Below are positions 17,802-26,774 of a stretch of 64,000 nucleotides of DNA, one piece after another. Each line of letters begins with the position of its first letter. Positions within the stretch are counted from its first letter, which is position 1. The stretch is from Maribellus sp. CM-23 (GTDB lineage: Bacteria > Bacteroidota > Bacteroidia > Bacteroidales > Prolixibacteraceae). The position numbers were made by a program, and so were the translations under genes. Below the pieces are notes generated by a model. That model saw only the letters and a list, made by a program, of their open reading frames with translations. It ran no database searches and had not been told where the DNA came from. The stretch is taken from assembly GCF_021354595.1 (NCBI RefSeq), contig NZ_JADWYJ010000002.1, forward strand, positions 806,001 through 870,000, read 5' to 3'.

Positions 17802-17840
17802 CAAAAAAGGCCGTTCGTCACAATGACGTTCGACCTTTTA
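17802..17840 (-). terminator. Terminator of the left tRNA-Val copy
   Basis: An imperfect hairpin (AAAAGGCCGTTCGTCA / TGACGTTCGACCTTTT) just past the tRNA 3' end on the minus strand. It is a degraded version of the perfect hairpin at 28875-28912. Confidence 0.65.
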
Positions 17841-17842
17841 AG

Positions 17843-17917
17843 TGGGCGATGACGGATTCGAACCGCCGACCCTCTGGGTGTAAACCAGATGCTCTGAACC
17901 AACTGAGCTAATCGCCC
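17843..17917 (-). tRNA. tRNA-Val (anticodon TAC), left copy
   Basis: 75 nt on the minus strand with acceptor GGGCGAT/ATCGCCC, D-loop AGCTCAGTTGGTTCAGAGC, anticodon arm TCTGG-TTTACAC-CCAGA and T-arm GGCGGTTCGAATCCGTC. Anticodon TAC reads GTA/GTG valine codons. No CCA is encoded. It is identical base for base to the copy at 28915-28989. Confidence 0.97.
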
Positions 17918-17989
17918 TAAAAATGTTTTCTTGTTTCTGAACGCGCCCCCTTTTTCAGAAAGGCGCTGCAAATATAGAAGCTATTTTTA

Positions 17990-18360
17990 GTTCTGCAAAG
18001 AAATCACAAAAAAATATTCATAAAATTTCGACCTCCGTAAAAGTGCAGCCACCAGTAAAAACAAGACATTTTCCCCCGGCATTTTCCATTGCTTTTTTGA
18101 ATCCCTCATTTTCAGAATGATAAATTCCCCCAACCAATCAAAAAACGACCCAATGCTGTTCCGACACCTCTGTATGCAGTGCCCACGAAATCTTTGCCTT
18201 CTCAAAATAATAGTTTGCCTTTAGGGTGAAAAAGCAAAAAATCGTACGGATTTTGGTCACAACCCTTCCCAAAACAAAATATAATTTTTGCGTGTAAAGT
18301 ATCCCCAATAAAACATTGCAGATGCCGTTGAGACACAAAATCACTTGCACCCACAATCTC
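17990..18360 (-). pseudogene. folC 3'-end remnant
   Basis: On the minus strand this region matches the last 110-120 codons of intact folC at 29080-30375. With one base restored, the end reads GEN.LVF.GG.TF...EIL against GENDLVFVGGSTFVVAEIL. The match to the stretch encoding the conserved FGTVGDKNPDK region is weaker but in register. Frameshifts and stops prevent translation, and the 5' two thirds of the gene is absent. It lies upstream of a tRNA-Val exactly as intact folC does, so it came from duplication of the folC end together with the tRNA. Confidence 0.8.
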
Positions 18361-18411
18361 TTTAGTCCCCTACCCCGACATTTACGCTAAACGTCTTTCC
18401 CAAAAAAATTA

Positions 18412-18419
18412 TATGTTTG
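18412..18419 (+). promoter_or_regulatory. Candidate -7 element (TATGTTTG) for the second sigma gene
   Basis: A perfect match to TAnnTTTG, 19 bases before the sigma ATG and just beyond the end of the folC remnant. The -33 element is not clear. Confidence 0.5.
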
Positions 18420-18438
18420 TGCTAACTAACAGACTTCA

Positions 18439-19020
18439 ATGACTGACAGAATAAACCTGGATAAAATAATATCAGAACTGGCAAAAGACAATGAGGCGCC
18501 ACTCGAAGATTTATTTAATCACTACTATCCTCGTTTATACAACTTTTCCCGTTCCTTTTTAAAAATCGAAGAGGATATTGATGACATCCTGCAGGAAGTG
18601 TTTGTAAAAATCTGGCTGAACAGAAAAAAAATAAACTCTGCGGCTACCTTCAATTCCTTTATTTTTACCATAACCCGGAACCTCTTATTAAACGCACTCA
18701 GAAGCCGCCTGAACAACGAAAATATTAAAGGAGAAATCCTTAAACTTTCCTTAGCTGAAGAATATTCCCAGATGGAGCAAGTTGAATACCACGAATTGAA
18801 AGAAAAAGTGAACAATCTAGTAAATGAGCTCCCCGAACGCCAAAAAGAAATATTTATCCTAAGTCGCGAGGAAGGTCTTTCTCACAAAGAAATTGCAGAA
18901 AAACTAGGTATCTCAACAAAAACGGTAGAATACCATATCAACCAATCTATCAAACACTTAAAAAAGAACCTCAAGGAAATAGGCCTCATGTCCGTGCTCT
19001 TTTTCTATCTTTTTTTCTAA
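18439..19020 (+). CDS. ECF-type RNA polymerase sigma factor (sulfatase/GH97 locus)
   Basis: A protein of 193 residues with complete region 2 (LEDLFNHYYPRLYNFSRSFL, DDILQEVFVKIWLNRK) and region 4 (LPERQKEIFILSREEGLSHK, then ISTKTVEYHI). The hydrophobic C-terminal tail (LMSVLFFYLFF) is common in Bacteroidota ECF proteins of this group. It is first gene of the cassette bounded by the tRNA-Val repeats, 63 bases before its FecR partner. It should activate the susC promoter of this locus when FecR signals. Confidence 0.93.
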   Translation: MTDRINLDKIISELAKDNEAPLEDLFNHYYPRLYNFSRSFLKIEEDIDDILQEVFVKIWLNRKKINSAATFNSFIFTITRNLLLNALRSRLNNENIKGEILKLSLAEEYSQMEQVEYHELKEKVNNLVNELPERQKEIFILSREEGLSHKEIAEKLGISTKTVEYHINQSIKHLKKNLKEIGLMSVLFFYLFF

Positions 19021-19083
19021 TTTTTTCGATTTTTCGCCAGGGATAAACCTTTTAGCTGTGTATTAACTAATAGAAAACACAAC

Positions 19084-20067
19084 ATGAAGAATTTATTCAA
19101 AAAATATTATAACTCGGTTTTACACCCCGATGAATTTCCGAAAGTCTCTGATTTCATCCACGATAAGAAAAACGAATTCATGATCTTCAGCCTGATGAAA
19201 CCTTTTTGGAACAGGGAAATAAATGCTGAAGATGTAAGCCCCAAAACCAATCCGGCTCTTTATGAACGAATAAAAGAAGCCATATCGCTCGAAAATCAAA
19301 AAACGATGCGACGGAAAATAAAAATTTACGCCTGGGGCTTACGTGCCGCTGCGGTTTTGGTGGTTGCACTATTGGTTAGCACGATCTTCTTCTTCCAAAA
19401 AGCAGGGCAAAGCCACCTGGCCGACCAAATACAAACAATCGTAACTCCTCCTGGTGCCAAAACAAACATAACCTTACCCGATGGTTCGCTCGTTTGGCTG
19501 AATTCAGAAACAACACTTTCGTATCCCCTGAAATTTAAACATACCCGGCCGGTAACACTTGTAGGCGAAGCTTATTTTGAGGTGGGAAAAAACAGCAAAC
19601 CATTTGTCGTGACAACAAATTATGGCGATGTGGAAGTAAAGGGCACCTCCTTTAATGTAAAAGCTTATACCGACGACAATGCTTTTGAAACCACGCTGGA
19701 AGAAGGAATTGTTGCCTTTAAGGCCACCGGTGAAACAGACGAAATTACCCTACGCCCCGGGGAACAAGTAATAAAAACAGACAAAGGCTTTGCAGTTACA
19801 CAAGTGGAGACCAAGTATTTCACTTCGTGGAAAGATGGGAAACTGATATTTAACCGGGAACCATTTCCTCTTTTTATAAAGAAACTGGAGCGCTGGTATA
19901 ACGTGAGCATTGAATGCCCCGGCCACGAACTGAATGAACTCTGGTACACCGGAACCATTGAAATGGAAAGCATTAGCGAGGTGATGGAAATGATCAGTAA
20001 GGCAAGTCCGGTTACTTATAGTTTTAATGAAAAAACAAGGGTGTTTACGATAAACAAGAAAAAATAA
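19084..20067 (+). CDS. FecR-family anti-sigma factor
   Basis: 327 residues with a membrane helix around residues 88-110 (AAAVLVVALLVSTIFFF), a periplasmic FecR domain (KTNITLPDGSLVWLNSETT; VEVKGTSFNVKAYTDD; TTLEEGIVAF) and the C-terminal DUF4974 domain (LIFNREPFPLFIKKLERWYN). It transmits the SusC signal to the sigma factor. A gap of 151 bases with a hairpin separates it from susC. Confidence 0.93.
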   Translation: MKNLFKKYYNSVLHPDEFPKVSDFIHDKKNEFMIFSLMKPFWNREINAEDVSPKTNPALYERIKEAISLENQKTMRRKIKIYAWGLRAAAVLVVALLVSTIFFFQKAGQSHLADQIQTIVTPPGAKTNITLPDGSLVWLNSETTLSYPLKFKHTRPVTLVGEAYFEVGKNSKPFVVTTNYGDVEVKGTSFNVKAYTDDNAFETTLEEGIVAFKATGETDEITLRPGEQVIKTDKGFAVTQVETKYFTSWKDGKLIFNREPFPLFIKKLERWYNVSIECPGHELNELWYTGTIEMESISEVMEMISKASPVTYSFNEKTRVFTINKKK

Positions 20068-20136
20068 CGGATCAAACTAAATTCTTATGCTTATGACCTA
20101 AAACAAATTTTCCTGCTCAGCTACCAGGCAAAAAGA

Positions 20137-20169
20137 AAAGAAGCAAGAACTCGCACTTCCTGCTCCTTT
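20137..20169 (+). terminator. Hairpin in FecR-SusC junction (locus 2)
   Basis: A 13-position stem with 11 pairs (AAAGAAGCAAGAA / TTCCTGCTCCTTT) around loop CTCGCAC. It lies 50 bases before the susC ATG, matching the position of hairpins in loci 1 and 3. Confidence 0.5.
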
Positions 20170-20218
20170 GATGTAGTTGATAAATAATATAGTTACTTAT
20201 TCAAACCAATTCAAAATT

Positions 20219-23200
20219 ATGGAAAAAAATCGAAGTATCCATGGACTCAGTCTGTGTGTATTGAAAATGCTTAAAATTATGAAGCTTACTGTTTTTTTGA
20301 TGCTCGTATCCTTTGTAGGAGTATTCGCATCCGAAACCTACTCACAAACTACCAAACTATCGCTAAAGGTCGAAAAGATCAGCTTGGAAGAATTTCTGAT
20401 AAGAATAGAAGACCAAAGTGAATTCCGCTTTTTTTATACCGGCAACATTGATATTGAGAAAAAAGTGTCGGGTGAATTTAAGAACAAAAACATCATCGAA
20501 ATTCTGGACGATATTAAAGAAGAAGCAGGTATCCATTACGAGGTAATGGGGAAACAAATCATTCTTTCGCCGGAAAACATGAATGCAAAAGTCAAAAGTA
20601 TTCAACAGCAAAAATCAGTATCGGGTAGAGTAACCGATGAAAAAGGAGAACCGCTGCCCGGGGTTACAGTACTGTTTAAAGGCACTACCAATGGTACCGT
20701 TACAAACTTTGATGGAGAATATACACTAAAAGATGTTACTGAAGGAACTGTACTTCAGTTTTCGTTTGTGGGAATGACCATGCAGGAGGTTGTAGTTGGT
20801 GCCCAGGTATCAATAGACGTAGTAATGGTGGCTAATGCGATTGACATTGACGAGGTAGTGGCTGTTGGTTACGGTGTAATTAAGAAAAGTGATTTAACGG
20901 GAGCTGTTTCGGCCATAAAAGAGGATGAATTTAACGCCGGTGTTAACGGTTCAATAGAGCAACTGGTGGCAGGTAAAGTAGCAGGAGTACAAATTTCTCA
21001 ATACAGTGCGGAACCAGGTGGCGGAATTTCAGTCCGAGTTCGTGGTGTGACTTCTGTAAATGCAGGAAATGATCCGCTTTACGTTATCGATGGCCTGCCG
21101 GTTGACAATAGCAGTATGTTTTCCGGAGGAGGAGCAGCGAGTGTTGGTCGAAATCAAGCAAGAAATCCATTAAACTCCCTCAATACAAACGACATAGAAT
21201 CAATAGAAATCCTTAAAGATGCGAGCGCCACTGCAATCTATGGGGCAAGAGGCGCAAATGGTGTAATACTCATCACTACAAAGAAAGGAAAACAAGGGCA
21301 AACGACTATCAATTATAACATCAACCTTGGAGTACAGTCGGTTAAAGACAGGTATGATTTGCTGACCTCTCAGGAATATATGAAAGTTATTAACGAACTC
21401 TCTGTAGCCGAAGGCAAAGGAACAATTTTTTCACCTTCAGACATGGCAAGCATTGTTGGAACAGATTGGCAAGACCAAATATTCAGAACCGCACTTATTC
21501 AGGAACATAACCTTTCAGCAACAGCGGGTGATGACAATACAACTTTCTTTGCCTCCTTTAATTATTTTAATCAGGAAGGAGTAATCAAAAATACAGGCAT
21601 TGAGAAATACATTGGTCGAATCAATTTAGAGCAGAAGATCGGGGAGAAAACCCAAATTGGGATTAATTTAAATACCAGTTTGATTAATGACAATAACAGC
21701 ATTGATAATTCCGGTGATAATGAGGCGGGAGGACCGCTTTATGCAGCCCTGCTGTATGACCCAACAGAACCTGTTTACGATGAAAACGGAGAACTAACGA
21801 TCTCTTCTAACCTGACAGTACAAAATCCGATCAGGTTAGTCAAGGGCATTTCCAGCAAAAATGTCACCAACAGAACATTTGGGACAGCTTATATTGAGTA
21901 TAATGTTTCTGATAATTTACAAGCCAAATTAAATTTTGGAACCGATCGTGCAACTTCAAGAAGAGATATTTATAATTCCAGGCTGACTTTCCATGGTTCA
22001 GGGACGGGCGGCCTTGCCAATATTGCAACACTTGAGCGCTCAAATGTTCTTCTCGAATATACGATGACATACACTAAGCCAATCGGACAGAATAATAACC
22101 TTACTGTACTTGGTGGTACTACTTATCAAAGTTTTTCTTCAAGACATTTTGTTGGCGATATCAGCGGATTTCCGGCAGATGATCTACTTACCAATAATTT
22201 TTCGTTGGGTAATACCGATAATGACATGCTATACAGCGGTCGAAGTGAAAATAAGTTGCTGTCTTATCTCGCCAGGGTGAATTATTCAATCGCTAATAAA
22301 TACCTTCTTACAGCATCGTTCCGCGCAGATGGCTCTTCTCGGTTTGGGAAGAATAACCAATACGGTTATTTCCCATCTTTTGCCGGAGCATGGAAGCTGT
22401 CAGAAGAAGATTTTATTCCTGATTTATTTTATAATTTAAAATTAAGAGCAAGTTGGGGACAGATTGGTAACGAATCAATTGGCAATTACGAGTTTTTAAC
22501 CACCTTAAGTCCAGGTGATAGTTACGCAGTGGTTAACAACTCAATTGTTCGAGGCATAGAACCTTCACGTGTCGCCAATCCTGATTTGAAATGGGAAACA
22601 ACCGAACAAACAGATATAGGACTAGATGTGGCTTTCTTTGACGGTAGAATTAGCTTTACCGGCGACTACTTTATCAAATACACGAAAGACATGTTGTATA
22701 ACCTGCCCATGCCACAATCTACCGGTTTTGGGTCCCGCAGAGCAAACATCGGGAAAATGAAAAACAATGGCATCGAATTTCTTCTAAATACGATCAACAT
22801 AAAAACAAATCGATTGGAATGGAGTTCTTCGTTAAATTTCACCAGTATCAAGAATCGGGTAGAAAGCCTTGGTGGATTAAATGATGTAGTTGGCAGGTAT
22901 TCAATTATCAGGGAAGGTGAGCCTCTAAATGCTTATTATGGTTATCATGTTCTTGGACTTTTTCAGGAAGGAGATGATATAGCGGGGTCAGCGCAACCAG
23001 ATGCACTTCCAGGGCACCCCAAATTTGAAGATGTCAACGATGATAAAAAAATCGATACGAAAGATTTACAAATTATTGGAAAACCTTATGCCGATTTTAT
23101 TTTTGGATTGCAGAATTCTATCTCTTATGACCGTTTTCAACTCGATATATTTATTCAGGGACAATATGGTGCTGATTTGATTAATCAGAACCTGGTTGAA

Positions 23201-23587
23201 AGTTTATACCCTAAAAACTTTAGAAGAAATAGGATTACAACCACTGCATTGGATCGATGGACCCCGGAAAATACAAATGCAAAATGGCCTTCAGGCGTAT
23301 TTTCAGACGATTACGGCGGCAATAGAACAACAAACTCGCTTACGGTGCAAGATGCTTCCTTTATTCGTCTTAAAAATGTGCAACTCAGCTATGATATTCC
23401 GGTTTCCCGAATCAAGTTTATGAGTTCTGCCAAAGTTTTTATAACAGGACAAAACTTACTTACAATCTCTAATTACATTGGCTCTGATCCAGAGGCAAAT
23501 TCGAATGGAGGAGGAAGTGCCCGAATCGATATCAGCGGGTATCCACCAGCTCAGACATGGTCTTTCGGAGCCAGATTTAGTTTTTAA
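20219..23587 (+). CDS. SusC/RagA-family TonB-linked outer membrane protein with STN domain (locus 2)
   Basis: 1122 residues from ATG 20219; the frame is open from TTG 20177, but the ATG gives a normal signal peptide ending near ASETYSQ. It contains an STN domain (LSLKVEKISLEEFLIRIED), a carboxypeptidase-regulatory-like domain (SGRVTDEKGEPLPGVTVLFK), a plug with the canonical SusC segment IEILKDASATAIYGARGANG, and a beta-barrel ending in FGARFSF. It forms the pore for the ligand of the sulfatase/GH97 locus, probably a sulfated alpha-linked glycan (inference). SusD follows after 30 bases. Confidence 0.95.
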   Translation: MEKNRSIHGLSLCVLKMLKIMKLTVFLMLVSFVGVFASETYSQTTKLSLKVEKISLEEFLIRIEDQSEFRFFYTGNIDIEKKVSGEFKNKNIIEILDDIKEEAGIHYEVMGKQIILSPENMNAKVKSIQQQKSVSGRVTDEKGEPLPGVTVLFKGTTNGTVTNFDGEYTLKDVTEGTVLQFSFVGMTMQEVVVGAQVSIDVVMVANAIDIDEVVAVGYGVIKKSDLTGAVSAIKEDEFNAGVNGSIEQLVAGKVAGVQISQYSAEPGGGISVRVRGVTSVNAGNDPLYVIDGLPVDNSSMFSGGGAASVGRNQARNPLNSLNTNDIESIEILKDASATAIYGARGANGVILITTKKGKQGQTTINYNINLGVQSVKDRYDLLTSQEYMKVINELSVAEGKGTIFSPSDMASIVGTDWQDQIFRTALIQEHNLSATAGDDNTTFFASFNYFNQEGVIKNTGIEKYIGRINLEQKIGEKTQIGINLNTSLINDNNSIDNSGDNEAGGPLYAALLYDPTEPVYDENGELTISSNLTVQNPIRLVKGISSKNVTNRTFGTAYIEYNVSDNLQAKLNFGTDRATSRRDIYNSRLTFHGSGTGGLANIATLERSNVLLEYTMTYTKPIGQNNNLTVLGGTTYQSFSSRHFVGDISGFPADDLLTNNFSLGNTDNDMLYSGRSENKLLSYLARVNYSIANKYLLTASFRADGSSRFGKNNQYGYFPSFAGAWKLSEEDFIPDLFYNLKLRASWGQIGNESIGNYEFLTTLSPGDSYAVVNNSIVRGIEPSRVANPDLKWETTEQTDIGLDVAFFDGRISFTGDYFIKYTKDMLYNLPMPQSTGFGSRRANIGKMKNNGIEFLLNTINIKTNRLEWSSSLNFTSIKNRVESLGGLNDVVGRYSIIREGEPLNAYYGYHVLGLFQEGDDIAGSAQPDALPGHPKFEDVNDDKKIDTKDLQIIGKPYADFIFGLQNSISYDRFQLDIFIQGQYGADLINQNLVESLYPKNFRRNRITTTALDRWTPENTNAKWPSGVFSDDYGGNRTTNSLTVQDASFIRLKNVQLSYDIPVSRIKFMSSAKVFITGQNLLTISNYIGSDPEANSNGGGSARIDISGYPPAQTWSFGARFSF

Positions 23588-23617
23588 GAATTTAACACGC
23601 GAAAATAAACATAAGAA

Positions 23618-25054
23618 ATGAAAAAATACATAGTCAAGATAATACTCGTGGTCGTTGTAATTATGCACACCACCAGTTGTGCTGATCTGTTGGATGCTAA
23701 TGTTTATTCAGAATTAGATCCTCAATCAAATAGCGAGGAAATTATAATGGCAACCTTGTACAATGCTTATTCCAGTGCACAATTACGTTACTATGCCGGA
23801 GGACTTACAAGATTTTATGCATCTGCAATGTGTTCAGGCGAAAACTGGAACGAGGGAGGGGCGATAGCCGCACGTCTTAATCCGTTACGGTCCTTTACCT
23901 GGGCAAGTAACCATTATGACTTGGGTACAAGCTGGAACGCCTGTTATCAGGGAATTAGAGATGCAAATACTCTTTTGGAAAATGTGGGAGAGGAAACGGA
24001 TCCATTTAAAAAATTGGTGAGAGCCGAAGCTACATTTATAAGAGGATGGTGTTATGTTGTACTTTACGATTTGTTTGGCCCGGTACCTCTGCGAACATCC
24101 ACTCTCGACAATCCGGAGCTTGCAAAGGCAACGGATGATGAAATGAAAATGCAAATCGAGAAAGATATGCTACAGGCTATTCAGTCACTCCCCGACGAGC
24201 CTGTTGAATATGGTAGAGCCAGTAAAGGTGCAGCAATGGGGATTTTGTGTAAATTCTATTTGAATACCAAGCAGTGGCAAAAAGTGGTTGAATTGTCTCA
24301 GGCAATTATAGATATGGATAAATATGACTTATTGCAAAATTATAAGGATGTTTTCGCCATAGCCAATGAAGGGAATAAAGAATTGCTTTGGGCTTTAGCA
24401 CGCACTGCGTCTGGCACTTCCGGAAGTTCAGGAGGAGGTACTTATCTGCAAGCAATTACTTTTCCGACAGATTACCCTCTCGCTTCTAACCAATCAGTGT
24501 ATGCTGCAAAAACATATTTCTATGATGATTTTCTGGATTCTTTTGAAGAAGGAGATGAGCGTGCAGAATTATTTGTCAGAGATTATATCAATACTTCAGG
24601 AAATCACATTCAATTGTATGGGAATGATAAATCACTGACATTGAAATATGAATTTGACCCGGATGCTGTTGGCCCTGCAAATGGCAATGATATGCCAGAG
24701 GTAAGATATTCAGACATTTTATTAAGTCGCGCAGAAGCGTTGAATGAATTAAATGGTCCAACTCAGGCGTCAGTTGATTTAATCAATGAGGTACGTGTTA
24801 GGGCTGGTGCATCTGTAAAAACATTGGCAGATTTCTCTTCTAAAGAAGCTATGCGCAGTGCCCTTTTAAAAGAGAGAGAATGGGAATTTTATGCCGAAGC
24901 AAAAGGTAGGCAGGATCAAATTCGTCAGGGCGTATTTATATCCCGCGCGCAAGCAAGAGGAATAACAGTAGCCAAAGCCCACCACGTGCTGTTTCCTATT
25001 CCGCTGGCGGAGATAAACGCAAATCCGAACATCGAACAAAATCCAGGTTACTAA
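23618..25054 (+). CDS. SusD/RagB-family glycan-binding outer membrane lipoprotein
   Basis: A 478-residue lipoprotein (signal VVVVIMHTTSC, lipid Cys near 21). It shows the SusD_RagB layout: N-terminal TPR-like helices (NACYQGIRDANTLLENV, VRAEATFIRGWCYVVLYDLF) and the C-terminal RagB region (PEVRYSDILLSRAEALNE, LLKEREWEFYAEAKGRQD, LFPIPLAEINANPNIEQNPG). This is the canonical glycan-type SusD, unlike the SusD_2-type protein of locus 1. It pairs with the SusC encoded 30 bases upstream. Confidence 0.95.
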   Translation: MKKYIVKIILVVVVIMHTTSCADLLDANVYSELDPQSNSEEIIMATLYNAYSSAQLRYYAGGLTRFYASAMCSGENWNEGGAIAARLNPLRSFTWASNHYDLGTSWNACYQGIRDANTLLENVGEETDPFKKLVRAEATFIRGWCYVVLYDLFGPVPLRTSTLDNPELAKATDDEMKMQIEKDMLQAIQSLPDEPVEYGRASKGAAMGILCKFYLNTKQWQKVVELSQAIIDMDKYDLLQNYKDVFAIANEGNKELLWALARTASGTSGSSGGGTYLQAITFPTDYPLASNQSVYAAKTYFYDDFLDSFEEGDERAELFVRDYINTSGNHIQLYGNDKSLTLKYEFDPDAVGPANGNDMPEVRYSDILLSRAEALNELNGPTQASVDLINEVRVRAGASVKTLADFSSKEAMRSALLKEREWEFYAEAKGRQDQIRQGVFISRAQARGITVAKAHHVLFPIPLAEINANPNIEQNPGY

Positions 25055-25079
25055 AAGTAGTGAGTAACTAATTTAACGT

Positions 25080-25107
25080 ATTAGGCAGGTTTAACAACCT
25101 GCCTAAT
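25080..25107 (+). terminator. Hairpin after susD (locus 2)
   Basis: A perfect stem ATTAGGCAGGTT / AACCTGCCTAAT with a short TAAC loop, 26 bases after the susD stop. The following bases are A/T-rich without a long U-tract. It may limit read-through into the sulfatase gene or stabilise the susCD mRNA. Confidence 0.6.
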
Positions 25108-25171
25108 ATATTAAATATCACACCCCTTAAGGCTCTGACAACACAGAGTCGTATGAAAAATATTCAAACAG

Positions 25172-26614
25172 ATGAAAATATTTAACAGCCTCCTGTGCAT
25201 ATTGACTTTTATGTTGCACTCAAGTTGTCAACATCAAAAGAATGACACATATTTACCTCCTAATATCGTAGTGATATTTACGGATGACAACGGCTACGGA
25301 GATTACGAACACAATGGTAATCCAACCATTAAAACTCCCAACATTACCCGGTTGAAAGAAGGCGGCATCAACTTTACCCAGTTTTACGTTACTTCTCCGG
25401 CCTGTACTGCATCGCGCTATTCCCTGCTAACAGGGCGTTATCCGGCACGTTCAGGATTGGGCACATGGGTTCTGAACCCTGCGTCGGAGAAGTATATTCA
25501 CAGGCAGGAAATAACACTTGCCGAAGGACTTAAGTCTGTGGGCTATAAAACCGGAATATTTGGGAAATGGCACCTGGGATCTCCCAACGAGAAGAATGAA
25601 TTTACTCCTGAATCATTGCCATTAGCGCATGGCTTTGACGAATGGATCGGGACCAATGTGTCGCATGACTTCGAGAATTCCATGCTATTAAAAAGTGATC
25701 CTGAAGGGAATAATCCAATCCCCGGATACAGTCTGATCGCAAAAGATTTACCGGCTAACACGAAAGCATCAGAATCATTAACAGGAGTCTGTACGAAAGC
25801 CGCTATCGATTTTATTAAAAAAAATAAAGACAATCCATTTTTTGCTTATATACCTTATAACATGCCGCACTTGGGGCTTTTTGTAAGTGATGAATTTAAA
25901 GGCAAATCGCGTAACGGAGAACTTGGCGACGTTATGGAAGAACTGGATGCAGCGATTGGTGACATTTGCCAAACGTTGGAAGATCTTGGAGTAAGGGAGA
26001 ATACCGTCATTATTTTCTCTTCGGATAACGGCCCCTGGATTGTTTTTAACAACAGAACTGATTCCAAATACGGAGATACACGTTTAAAGGTTGGCTATGC
26101 CACGCCCTTTCGTGATGGCAAAGGTTCAACCTGGGAAGGCGGTCACCGCGTGGCAGGAATCATTAATTGGCCGGCAAAAATTAAAGGGAACCGAAACGAG
26201 CAAACGCCAGTCAGCACTTTAGACATATTACCCACCATATTTGCCATAGCCGGAGTTGAAATGCCAACCGACCGGACGATTGATGGCCGCGATATTCGTT
26301 CGGTACTGATGCCCGCAGAAAATTACCCCAAGGTTGAAGATTTTAGCTTGCTGTATTCTTATTTTGATAACCAACCATCAGCCATTCGGGCAAACGAGTG
26401 GAAATTACATGTGAGAATCGGTTCGCAAACAAAAAACAACTACGGGTACGAAGCGTCACGCGAAACTCCGTTGCTTTTTCAAGTTGAAAAAGATTTGGGA
26501 GAGCGGATCGATCTGGCAAAACAGGAACCAGAAAAAACCTCCGAACTTCTTACAGAATTGGAGAATATGGAGCTTCAAATTAAAAAGGAAGGCTCATTCT
26601 GGGATCAGGAATAA
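25172..26614 (+). CDS. Family S1 (formylglycine-dependent) sulfatase lipoprotein
   Basis: A 480-residue sulfatase with a lipoprotein signal (FMLHSSC, lipid Cys near 19). Metal ligands lie in NIVVIFTDDNGYGD (Asp38, Asp39). The formylglycine motif is CTASR at residues 78-82, followed by YSLLTGRYPAR; the Cys must be converted by an anaerobic or aerobic maturase not encoded here. Further motifs are GIFGKWHLG, MPHLG and SSDNGPW. It removes sulfate esters, and its place between SusD and GH97 predicts a sulfated glycan substrate. The S1 subfamily cannot be set by eye. Confidence 0.92.
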   Translation: MKIFNSLLCILTFMLHSSCQHQKNDTYLPPNIVVIFTDDNGYGDYEHNGNPTIKTPNITRLKEGGINFTQFYVTSPACTASRYSLLTGRYPARSGLGTWVLNPASEKYIHRQEITLAEGLKSVGYKTGIFGKWHLGSPNEKNEFTPESLPLAHGFDEWIGTNVSHDFENSMLLKSDPEGNNPIPGYSLIAKDLPANTKASESLTGVCTKAAIDFIKKNKDNPFFAYIPYNMPHLGLFVSDEFKGKSRNGELGDVMEELDAAIGDICQTLEDLGVRENTVIIFSSDNGPWIVFNNRTDSKYGDTRLKVGYATPFRDGKGSTWEGGHRVAGIINWPAKIKGNRNEQTPVSTLDILPTIFAIAGVEMPTDRTIDGRDIRSVLMPAENYPKVEDFSLLYSYFDNQPSAIRANEWKLHVRIGSQTKNNYGYEASRETPLLFQVEKDLGERIDLAKQEPEKTSELLTELENMELQIKKEGSFWDQE

Positions 26615-26731
26615 TTTCGGCGATGCAATGTTGAGCTCCTTGCCTTTCGGCCCTAATAAGGCTCGTAAGAGTTGACTGGATCAAAAACAACTAATTTGAA
26701 TTCTTTAGTAAAAAAATAATTGGGATATCCG

Positions 26732-26760
26732 GAAGCAATAGCTTTCCGCACGGATATTTT
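26732..26760 (+). other. Imperfect hairpin in sulfatase-GH97 gap
   Basis: ATATCCGGAAGC can pair with GCTTTCCGCACGGATAT through a small bulge. Its role is unknown; it lies 15 bases before the GH97 start. Confidence 0.35.
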
Positions 26761-26774
26761 ATAAAAACATCAAA

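Larger units (their letters stand above)
17800..18360. repeat. Left direct repeat: terminator, tRNA-Val and decayed folC 3' end
   Basis: This segment aligns in the same orientation with 28873-29440. The tRNA is identical in both copies; the 5' leader of the tRNA is nearly identical (AAATGTTTTCTTGTTTCTGA, then GCGCTGCAAATAT); and the folC portion is recognisable but diverged, by eye around 65-75 percent. The outer limits are approximate. Confidence 0.85.

Noticed and set aside
17594..17971. Leftward open frame crossing the left tRNA-Val (and a similar one at 28820-29083)
   Set aside because: Both frames read through tRNA-Val and its terminator; the shared peptide is only tRNA sequence translated.
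25080..25107. Insertion-sequence terminal inverted repeat
   Set aside because: The two arms lie next to each other with a 4-base loop and no transposase; it is a hairpin.
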